DNA of 14,494 bases from positions 1 through 14,494 of the forward strand of contig DAOVVQ010000070.1 in assembly GCA_030637065.1 (NCBI GenBank), given 5' to 3'. How positions within the stretch are numbered: position 1 is the stretch's first letter; every line of letters starts with the position of its first letter. Below the pieces are notes generated by a model. That model did no database searches and had not been told where the DNA came from. It saw nothing but the letters and a program-made list of their open reading frames with translations. Shown piece by piece: positions 1-5,991 of this stretch. The stretch is from Planctomycetota bacterium (GTDB lineage Bacteria; Planctomycetota; Phycisphaerae; Sedimentisphaerales; Anaerohalosphaeraceae). Both the position numbers and the translations under genes were made by a program.

Positions 1-24
1 AATTCAAAAATAAGTTTATCATCC

Positions 25-113
25 GGGTGGCAGCGTGTTTGGCGAAGCCAAACCGATGGTGGTTTCCGCAGTGGCTTCGACCATCGGTTTGCTGCGCAAA
101 CACGCTGCCACCC
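25..113. repeat. Large imperfect inverted repeat (about 36 bp arms)
   Basis: The left arm at 25-60 is nearly the reverse complement of the right arm at 80-113. Both outer ends (GGGTGGCAGCGTG and CACGCTGCCACCC) and both inner ends (CCGATGGT and ACCATCGG) pair perfectly. The only disagreement is in the middle, where the left arm has GGCGAAGCC and the right arm has GCTGCGC. Each arm also carries its own mini-palindrome there (TTTGGC-GAA-GCCAAA on the left, TTTGC-TG-CGCAAA-like on the right), so the DNA could form a branched cruciform. The loop is 61-79. The right arm is followed by a T-rich stretch (GAGTTTTTGATT), so a terminator role for an upstream gene outside the window is possible. The size fits a paired palindromic repeat or a small non-autonomous element better than an ordinary terminator. 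Confidence 0.85.
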
Positions 114-145
114 ATTGAGTTTTTGATTACAAACAAGGTAAAACA

Positions 146-979
146 ATGAGCAAAGTTTTTCTAAACGACAAGATCGTAGACGCTGACCATGCAAGCGTCC
201 CGGTAACTGACAGCGGGCTGCTTTATGGAATGGGACTCTTCGAGACCATGCGAGCCGCCTCCGGCAGTGTTTTTGCCCTCGATGACCATCTCGAACGGCT
301 CTTTGCCAGCGCGAAGGCCCTTTCCGTAAAAAATCCATTCGACAAGCAATTCATCTCCGATGCCATCGATCAGGTCCTCACGGCAAACGACTTCACCGAC
401 GCCCGAATGCGGCTGACGCTGACCAACGGTCCCTTAAAAGAGCAGGACGGCAAACCGACCCTGCTGATCACAGCGGCGCGATTTGAGCCCTATCCGCCGG
501 AGTATTACAAAAAGGGCGTCTCCGTCATATTGACCGACATTCGCCAGAACCCGACCGACCCGACCTGCCGCCACAAGACAACGAACTATTTCCCGCGACT
601 GCTAGCCTTAAACGAAGCCCACATGAAAAAAGCCGCTGAGGCGCTCTGGTTCACCGACGACAACCGCCTTACCGAAGGGTGCATAAGCAACGTATTCATC
701 GTAAAAGATTCAACCGTCTGCACACCGCCCGTCGAGACCGGCCTGCTGCCCGGCATAGCCAGAAAAAGGGTGATAGAGATCGCCAAGGCTGAGTCGATCG
801 AACTGGTGGAAAAGGACATCACAATAAACGATCTCTTGGCCGCAGAAGAAGTCTTCCTGACAAACGTCGTAATGCTGGTACTACCCGTAATCGCAATAGA
901 GGCCCACACAGTAGCAGACGGCAAACCCGGCCCGATCACACAGGAACTAACAAACGCATTCAACGAAATCCTGAAATGA
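146..979 (+). CDS. Class IV PLP-dependent aminotransferase (PabC / D-amino-acid transaminase / IlvE type)
   Basis: A 277-residue fold-type IV PLP enzyme, the usual length for 4-amino-4-deoxychorismate lyase, D-amino-acid transaminase or branched-chain aminotransferase. Visible signatures are YGMGLFETMR near residues 27-36, the HKTTNY block with the Schiff-base lysine at about K144, LTEGCISNVF around 175-184 with the glutamate (E177) that contacts the PLP ring nitrogen, and LPGIAR at 201-206 for the cofactor phosphate. The start ATG has AAGG nine bases upstream. The next gene begins 71 bases downstream on the same strand, so co-transcription is plausible. The motif TEG-x-x-SN-x-F is shared by PabC and D-amino-acid transaminases, and I cannot separate the two from sequence alone. 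Neighbours (NIF3, scpB) give no pathway hint. The family is certain; the substrate is open. Confidence 0.93.
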   Translation: MSKVFLNDKIVDADHASVPVTDSGLLYGMGLFETMRAASGSVFALDDHLERLFASAKALSVKNPFDKQFISDAIDQVLTANDFTDARMRLTLTNGPLKEQDGKPTLLITAARFEPYPPEYYKKGVSVILTDIRQNPTDPTCRHKTTNYFPRLLALNEAHMKKAAEALWFTDDNRLTEGCISNVFIVKDSTVCTPPVETGLLPGIARKRVIEIAKAESIELVEKDITINDLLAAEEVFLTNVVMLVLPVIAIEAHTVADGKPGPITQELTNAFNEILK

Positions 980-1050
980 AAGTCTGCCTTGCTGCGACGC
1001 GCTTCGCCGCGGCGAGTGGTTTATAAAAAACCAAATCACAGGAGAACAAA

Positions 1051-2163
1051 ATGAAGCTAAGTGAAATTGCCGCCCATGTCGAAAAGATCGCCCCGCGAAA
1101 TCTCGCACTCGACTGGGACAACACCGGGCTGCTCGTCGGCGAACCGGGCAAAAAAGTAAAGAGCATCCTCCTGACGATCGACATCACCAAAGATGTCCTC
1201 GCCGAGGCCCAAAAACTGAAAACCGACCTTATTCTCAGCTACCACCCGGTAATCTGGGACGGCCTGAAAACCGTAACATCCGACGGGCCGGGGCAGATCG
1301 TCTACCATCTGGTAAAGTCAGGCATCTGCGTCTACTCCATACACACGGCATTCGACATCGTTGCAGGGGGAGTAAACGATCTTCTGGCCGAGATAGTCGG
1401 CATCAAGGACCCCGAGCCGATAGGCGACTTCGTCGATAACCCCGCGCCGGAGCAGTACAAACTGATCACCTTCGTCCCCGTTGGCAACGTAAACGAGGTC
1501 GCAGACGCGATCTACCGGGCTGGGGCGGGCCGGATAGGCAACTACTCCAACTGCGGATTCCAAACCGAAGGAACGGGAACATTCCTGCCGCTTGATGGAG
1601 CAAGGCCAGCCATCGGTGAAAAGGGCAGATTCGAGACCGTTGCCGAAATAAAGCTCGAATCCGTAGTCACCGCTGGCAAAGTCAAAGCTGTAGTCGCTGC
1701 GATGCGAAAGGCACACCCATACGAGACCCCCGCCTTCGACGTCGTCCGCCACTACGATTTCGAGAGCAAATTCGGACTCGGCAGGATGGGAAAGCTCGAA
1801 AAACCCACCGCACTTGGCAAGATCATCGAGCAGATAAAGGCCACAACTGGAGCCAAAGCCATGGGAATCGTCGCCGGCGACAAGAGAATAGTCAAATCCG
1901 CCGCCGTCTGTGCCGGGTCCTGCGGCAAGGTCATAAACACCGCGATCGCCCAGGGATGCGACCTGTATCTGACTGGCGAACTCAAACACCACCTCGCCTT
2001 AGCCGCTCAGGAGGCCGGTTTGACGTGTATTTGCCTCTCGCACACGGTTTCTGAGAGATTTGCACTGAAAAGTTTGGCAAAGAGGTTGAAAAAACCGCTA
2101 AAAGACGTCACAATACGGATCAGTAAAAAAGACGCTGACCCATTTAAGTGGAAAAACCTATGA
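1051..2163 (+). CDS. NIF3-family dinuclear-metal protein (YqfO-like, with inserted PII-like domain)
   Basis: A 370-residue member of the NIF3/YbgI family, annotated in databases as 'GTP cyclohydrolase 1 type 2 homolog' although the true reaction is unsettled. The N-terminal half has LDWDNTGLLVG (19-29), SYHPVIW (63-69) and SIHTAFD (96-102). The C-terminal half has LTGELKHH (307-314) and SHTVSER (330-336). H65, H98/D102, H331 and E335 are the expected metal ligands. The first position of the usual HHP motif is tyrosine here, as in eukaryotic NIF3 proteins. Residues about 135-235 form the CutA/PII-like insert typical of long YqfO-type members (ends in AHPYETPAFDVV). The SD AGGAG lies seven bases before the ATG. 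The stop overlaps the start of scpB (ATGA), implying translational coupling. Family certain, biochemical role unknown. Confidence 0.95.
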   Translation: MKLSEIAAHVEKIAPRNLALDWDNTGLLVGEPGKKVKSILLTIDITKDVLAEAQKLKTDLILSYHPVIWDGLKTVTSDGPGQIVYHLVKSGICVYSIHTAFDIVAGGVNDLLAEIVGIKDPEPIGDFVDNPAPEQYKLITFVPVGNVNEVADAIYRAGAGRIGNYSNCGFQTEGTGTFLPLDGARPAIGEKGRFETVAEIKLESVVTAGKVKAVVAAMRKAHPYETPAFDVVRHYDFESKFGLGRMGKLEKPTALGKIIEQIKATTGAKAMGIVAGDKRIVKSAAVCAGSCGKVINTAIAQGCDLYLTGELKHHLALAAQEAGLTCICLSHTVSERFALKSLAKRLKKPLKDVTIRISKKDADPFKWKNL

Positions 2164-2942
2164 CAGACGACCCGGAAATAACAAATAACGACCAACTCGA
2201 AGACGATCTGCCCGGCGAGTCCGCGGGCGAATCAGCCGACCAGCCCACCGATCAGCCGCTCGACGAGCCGACAGATGAGCCCGAAGATGAGTTTGACGAC
2301 GAATTCGGCGATGAACCCGAAGAGCCAGGCCAGTCCGATGAGCCAGAAGGCGACGAAGTAGACCTAACTAAGCTCGATGAGCCAGACGATACCGAAGCCG
2401 AAGTTGACGAGGATATCGAAACAACCCTCGAATCCGTCACCGAAGCGGTACTCTTCGCAAGCGACGAGCCTTTAACCGCCCAGCGGCTCGTGGGGATCGC
2501 AGAGGCTGGCAGCGTAAAACAGATCAAAAAGTGCATCGAAGACCTCAACGAAAAATACAAAGCCGCAAATTCCGCCTTCCGGATCGAGCAGATCGCGGGC
2601 GGATACCAGATGATGACCCTTAGTCCGTACAATTACTGGCTGAAAAAACTCCTCCGGGCCCGCACCGATACCAAGCTAAGCCCGGCTGCCCTCGAGGCAC
2701 TGGCAATAATCTCGTACAAACAGCCGATCATCCGAGCCGACGTCGAAGCGATCCGCGGAGTAGCCAGCGGCGAGGTCATAAGAAACCTCATGTACAAGGG
2801 CCTGGTAAAGATCGTCGGAAGGGCAGAGGTCCTCGGCAGACCAATGCTGTACGGAACAACAAAAAAATTCCTCGACGTATTCGGCCTGCACACCCTGAAG
2901 GACCTGCCAAAAATAGAGGAACTAAAAAAACCCCTCCAGTAA
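2160..2942 (+). CDS. scpB: Segregation and condensation protein B (ScpB) with acidic N-terminal extension
   Basis: ScpB is the winged-helix kleisin-associated subunit of the SMC-ScpAB condensin that compacts and segregates chromosomes. The conserved body starts near residue 86 (ETTLESVTEAVLFAS). It contains the hallmark LSPAALEALAIISYKQPI with IRADVEAIRGV in the second winged helix, and GRPMLYGTTKKFLDVFGL near the end. Residues 1-85 are an unusual low-complexity region made almost entirely of D, E, P, Q and G, probably disordered. I place the start at the ATG of 2160, which overlaps the NIF3 TGA as ATGA; an in-frame GTG at 2148 would add four residues (MEKP). The protein is 260 residues, longer than the common 180-200 because of the acidic head. 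scpA is not adjacent in this window. Confidence 0.93.
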   Translation: MTDDPEITNNDQLEDDLPGESAGESADQPTDQPLDEPTDEPEDEFDDEFGDEPEEPGQSDEPEGDEVDLTKLDEPDDTEAEVDEDIETTLESVTEAVLFASDEPLTAQRLVGIAEAGSVKQIKKCIEDLNEKYKAANSAFRIEQIAGGYQMMTLSPYNYWLKKLLRARTDTKLSPAALEALAIISYKQPIIRADVEAIRGVASGEVIRNLMYKGLVKIVGRAEVLGRPMLYGTTKKFLDVFGLHTLKDLPKIEELKKPLQ

Positions 2943-2987
2943 AGACCTCCAAAAATCAAAACAAATCGCCGGTCCGGCGCCAGATTG

Positions 2988-3012
2988 GTAGGGTGGGCCC
3001 TGGCCCACGCTG
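2988..3012. repeat. REP-like palindrome, copy A
   Basis: A 25-base element: GTAG, then GGTGGGCC-CT-GGCCCAC, then GCTG. The GTGGGCC/GGCCCAC arms make a perfect 7 bp stem with a two-base centre. An identical 25-base copy lies at 4004-4028 and a variant with a different stem at 3029-3057. It sits in the gap between the convergent ends of scpB and the minus-strand zinc-ribbon gene. A smaller palindrome, CGCCGG-T-CCGGCG, lies just before it at 2967-2979. Function unknown; placement would suit a terminator or a REP-type interspersed repeat. Confidence 0.8.
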
Positions 3013-3028
3013 AAAAACTTTCAGCCTC

Positions 3029-3057
3029 GTAGGATGGGTAACTTGTTACCCATGCTG
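3029..3057. repeat. REP-like palindrome, copy B (variant stem)
   Basis: This element keeps the flanks GTAGG and GCTG of copies A and C but has a different stem: ATGGGTAAC-TT-GTTACCCAT, a perfect 9 bp inverted repeat. The pair closing the stem is A-T here and G-C in the other two copies, and the inner stem has changed on both sides together, so pairing is preserved although sequence is not. It lies 16 bases after copy A in the same convergent gap. Confidence 0.78.
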
Positions 3058-3093
3058 TTCGCTGAGATCAACCGCCCCCGCCCCGCACGACGG

Positions 3094-3807
3094 CTATTCG
3101 ATGTGGATCACGCCTTGTTTTCGGTCTGCGTCCAGTGATGCCACTTTCAGTACGTTGTACAGCGACCGCGGATGCCTTACTTTTTTGAATACGAACTCCG
3201 GGTCCGTCTGGTCCTTCGTAATGATAGTAACGGTCCCGATCGCCAACACGCAGTCCAGGAGGGACCGGTGCAGTTTCAGGTCCACCACACGGAACATGTC
3301 GATGTTGTCGATCTTTCGGCTGAAGATGCCTCTCGACCATTCGATGCGATCGGCGGTCACTTCGTAATGAATGCTCTTTAGATGAGCGGCTTTGAGAACA
3401 AGCATCATCACGATCAGTCCGGCCAGCATATACCCAGCCATGCGGGCGTAGTAGCCGACGTCCACGATCCGGCTTTCGCTAAGATCAAGCTGCGGATATT
3501 GCTCCAGCAACCGCTCGATCGGGAAAACGACAAGGGCTGTGGCGATGGCAAGAAAGAACATCGCCCCCGCAACCGTCCCAGCCAGAGCAAATATCGACGG
3601 CCTCCCCTTAAAAAGCGAGCCAGTGCTGCGTTGTGCCCCACCAGCCGCATCCGGCTCCGCCTGCCGCTGGGCACCGCTGGCGTCCGGTGCGGTACTTTGA
3701 CGCGGACCATACAGAAATTCACCGCAAAAACGGCATTTTATGGCCTGAGCCTGGATGGACTCGGCACAGAAGGGACAATCTTTGGTTTTGGGTGTGGCCA
3801 TATCCAT
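3094..3807 (-). CDS. Zinc-ribbon plus bacterial PH-domain membrane protein
   Basis: A 237-residue protein of unassigned function. Residues 11-28 form a zinc ribbon with two CxxC knuckles (CPFC and CRFC, ten residues apart). A low-complexity linker (about 35-65) leads to two predicted membrane helices (about 70-95 and 120-142). A bacterial PH domain (YdbS/YdbT-like, DUF304 type) follows at about 145-225, beginning YEVTADRIEWSRGIFSRK. This zinc-ribbon / two helices / bPH2 layout recurs in uncharacterised bacterial membrane proteins. Start 3807 has GGAG about 11 bases upstream; an ATG two codons later at 3801 is the alternative. It is divergent from fucU and convergent with scpB, so it is probably a single-gene unit. 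Domain call firm, role unknown. Confidence 0.85.
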   Translation of the reverse strand: MDMATPKTKDCPFCAESIQAQAIKCRFCGEFLYGPRQSTAPDASGAQRQAEPDAAGGAQRSTGSLFKGRPSIFALAGTVAGAMFFLAIATALVVFPIERLLEQYPQLDLSESRIVDVGYYARMAGYMLAGLIVMMLVLKAAHLKSIHYEVTADRIEWSRGIFSRKIDNIDMFRVVDLKLHRSLLDCVLAIGTVTIITKDQTDPEFVFKKVRHPRSLYNVLKVASLDADRKQGVIHIE

Positions 3808-3968
3808 ATACTAAAAAACTCCGTCAGCACCAATAAACAGACCAAAGACTAACACAACCGCCACCCCAAAGCAAGCACTCATTTCAACCAAAACAACCAC
3901 CCATCACACCCCCAGCACCCCTGCCACCCACTATCGACTAATCGAGCTTTTGGTCATTGGAAATAATC

Positions 3969-3997
3969 TTGTAACTTAAACACCCAGCCAATACAAT
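3969..3997 (+). promoter_or_regulatory. Candidate sigma-70-type promoter of fucU
   Basis: TTGTAA at 3969-3974 and TACAAT at 3992-3997 are separated by 17 bases (four and five of six consensus matches). The expected transcription start is near 4004, which is the first base of palindrome copy C, so that palindrome would open the fucU leader. An alternative, weaker pair just upstream is TTGGTC at 3950 with TAACTT at 3972. Confidence 0.5.
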
Positions 3998-4003
3998 AAA
4001 TCT

Positions 4004-4028
4004 GTAGGGTGGGCCCTGGCCCACGCTG
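4004..4028. repeat. REP-like palindrome, copy C
   Basis: Identical over all 25 bases to the copy at 2988-3012. It lies 35 bases before the fucU start codon, between the predicted promoter and the Shine-Dalgarno AAAGGA at about 4051. If transcribed it would form a 7 bp hairpin at the 5' end of the fucU message. Confidence 0.8.
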
Positions 4029-4063
4029 TTTAGCTTAAATTACTATCGCGAAAGGACCAAAAA

Positions 4064-4495
4064 ATGCTTAAAGGCATTTCTCCGCTGATCGGCCCGGAAC
4101 TGCTCGGTGTCCTGTGCCGGATGGGCCATGGCGACGAGATCGTCCTGGCTGACGCACACTTTCCGGGCGAAACGTTCAATGACAACGTCCTTCGGGCCGA
4201 CGGTCTGCGGATACCGGACCTGCTCGATGCGATCCTCCCACTGTTCGAGTTGGACAGCTACGTCGACAGCCCCCTGATCATGATGAAGGCCGAGCCGGGC
4301 GATTCGCTCGATCCGGAGGTGGAAAAGGCCTACCGCATCCCGATCGATAAACGCGCACCAGCGGCACCGGCGATAGCGAGGATCGGAAGGTTCGATTTTT
4401 ATGACCGGGCCAAAGAAGCCTTCGCCGTCCTGATGACGGGCGAGTTGGCCAAATACGGAAACATCATACTGAAAAAAGGCGTTACCCCCTGCTAA
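4064..4495 (+). CDS. fucU: L-fucose mutarotase (FucU, RbsD/FucU family)
   Basis: A 143-residue protein that aligns by eye along its whole length with Escherichia coli FucU (about 140 residues), which interconverts the alpha and beta anomers of L-fucose. Shared blocks include MLKxISPLI at the start, MGHGDEIVLADAHFP (20-34) with the conserved H22 and D30, RADGLRIPDLL (44-54), FELDSY (61-66), GDSLDPEVE (79-87), RFDFYDRAKEAF (109-120) and AKYGNIILKKGVTP at the end. AAAGGA precedes the ATG by about seven bases. No other fucose genes are in the window, so it is probably a stand-alone gene serving fucose released from algal polysaccharides; that use is inference. It converges with the YihY gene, with 19 bases between the stops. 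Confidence 0.96.
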   Translation: MLKGISPLIGPELLGVLCRMGHGDEIVLADAHFPGETFNDNVLRADGLRIPDLLDAILPLFELDSYVDSPLIMMKAEPGDSLDPEVEKAYRIPIDKRAPAAPAIARIGRFDFYDRAKEAFAVLMTGELAKYGNIILKKGVTPC

Positions 4496-4519
4496 GAATA
4501 CGGCGCTGCACCTCTTAGC
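4491..4519. terminator. Inverted repeat spanning the fucU and yihY-like stop codons
   Basis: GCTAAGA at 4491-4497 and TCTTAGC at 4513-4519 form a perfect 7 bp stem with a 15-base loop. The arms contain both convergent TAA stop codons. No T tract follows on either side, so this is at best a weak shared terminator. Confidence 0.35.
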
Positions 4520-5858
4520 CGTTTAGCTCGTCGCCTTCGGCCCCAGCGGTCAGTACGTCCTTTAGCGTGCGCCGGCTAAGCCGTTCGTGCTGGGCGGCGA
4601 TCATGTCCCTGAGCCCGGCTGGGATGCTTTCATCTCCGCCGCTAAAACTCACCGCACAGGCTGTGTCGGCAATCTCAGCCAATGTGATCTGCGCACCGTC
4701 CGTAGCCGGAACAAAACCGGAAACCGGCTCATCGGTCCTGAATAGCAGCCCTGCGCCTGCGAAATGCTCCAAAAGCTTTTCCGCAAAACTGTTTGGCAGA
4801 TTAAACTGCGTACAGACCGCATCGACCGAAACCGGCCCGCTCTTCTTCCCGAATTCACCTAAAATATAGGCCAGGATCCTGATAATCGTAAAGTCACTAA
4901 CAACAAAGCACTCCTGGGCCTTATTCATAGCGGCGATCTCAGCGGCATCGAGCGTCTTAAGATGCTGCGTCGTATACGTAAGCTGCAAACCGAAAAGAAC
5001 GATCAGCCACGTAATAAAAATCCAAAGCACCCCAAGCGGCACCAGCCCCATCACCCCATAAACCGCCTGATAAGGAATGAACTTCGTTATATAGATCCTG
5101 AACACAAACTTGGCCAGCGTCCATATAAGAGCCGCCACAGCCGCACCCCAAATCGCCGAACGGACGCTGACTTTCGTATTGGGCATCACAAAGTAAAGGA
5201 AAAACAGCGCTGTAACGCTGATCAGATACGGCAGCACCGGACGCAGATATCCCGCCGCACCGTTTTGAAACTCGCCCGCCGTAAGATAATGCGTGCTGGC
5301 ATAAAAACCCAGACCCAAAAGCAGCGGCCCCAGCGTCAGAAGCGCCCAGTAATTGATGATCCGCTGAAGAAAATTCCGCCCGCGGCCCACATGCCAGATA
5401 TTGTTAAACGACCGTTCGATCGTCGTCAAGAGCCCCAGCGCCGCGACCACCACGATCACCGCACTAAACAGCGTGATCTTGCCCGTATCCAGCCGGGCCA
5501 TAAAACCCTCCGTGATCCGGTCGATCTGCTCGGTAAGCTCCACCGTCTGTGGCCCCTCGCCCGAATCCGACTCGATCGTATACTCAATATCGCTGAGATG
5601 CGCCTGCTCATACAAAAACTCCCGAACCTTCGGCCCGACATCCTGATAGGCGGGAAACAACTGAAAGACCATCAGCATCACTATCGCCAGCGGCACCAGA
5701 CCAAACAGCGTGTGATACGAAAGCGCCGCCGCCTGCGTGCCCGAGCGGTTCTGACGCAATATCCGAACGCACTGACGCCAAAGACGAAGCTGAAAAAGCG
5801 CAAACCGGCTCCACTTGCCAAGCTCCTCCGTCGGCGCTGTCAGAACCTCTTTTAACAT
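4515..5858 (-). CDS. YihY/BrkB-family (virulence factor BrkB / 'ribonuclease BN') inner-membrane protein
   Basis: A 447-residue polytopic protein. It contains QAAALSYHTLFGLVPLAIV (42-60), the family's N-terminal signature of a short basic segment running into the first membrane helix. Helices are visible at roughly 50-69, 127-147, 168-190, 208-226, 235-254 and 266-292, six in all as usual. An acidic loop lies at 85-118. The C-terminal tail (about 320-400, then low-complexity) looks like a winged-helix domain, as in longer family members. The start is placed at 5858 because AGGGGA precedes that ATG at good distance. The frame extends upstream to 6095, but that part is Arg/Ser-rich shadow sequence overlapping the AsmA-like gene. 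The old ribonuclease BN label was a misassignment; the function of the family is not settled. Confidence 0.92.
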   Translation of the reverse strand: MLKEVLTAPTEELGKWSRFALFQLRLWRQCVRILRQNRSGTQAAALSYHTLFGLVPLAIVMLMVFQLFPAYQDVGPKVREFLYEQAHLSDIEYTIESDSGEGPQTVELTEQIDRITEGFMARLDTGKITLFSAVIVVVAALGLLTTIERSFNNIWHVGRGRNFLQRIINYWALLTLGPLLLGLGFYASTHYLTAGEFQNGAAGYLRPVLPYLISVTALFFLYFVMPNTKVSVRSAIWGAAVAALIWTLAKFVFRIYITKFIPYQAVYGVMGLVPLGVLWIFITWLIVLFGLQLTYTTQHLKTLDAAEIAAMNKAQECFVVSDFTIIRILAYILGEFGKKSGPVSVDAVCTQFNLPNSFAEKLLEHFAGAGLLFRTDEPVSGFVPATDGAQITLAEIADTACAVSFSGGDESIPAGLRDMIAAQHERLSRRTLKDVLTAGAEGDELNG

Positions 5859-5991
5859 CCTGTCCCCTGATAAATACCTGCACTGTTTTATCGGCGATCG
5901 CCGGCGTCCGCTTAACGCCCCCCCCCCGCCCCACGGTCCTATAAAACACTCTCTCACAAGATACAAAGCCCCGCGCCCGCGAACCCAGCGG

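Noticed and set aside
2148..2159. GTG start for scpB four codons upstream
   Set aside because: The ATG at 2160 overlaps the NIF3 stop as ATGA, a common coupling arrangement; the GTG gains nothing.
4962..5855. Plus-strand open frame opposite the YihY-like gene
   Set aside because: Composition (very rich in R, H, Q, P) and full overlap with a clear membrane protein on the other strand mark it as a shadow frame.
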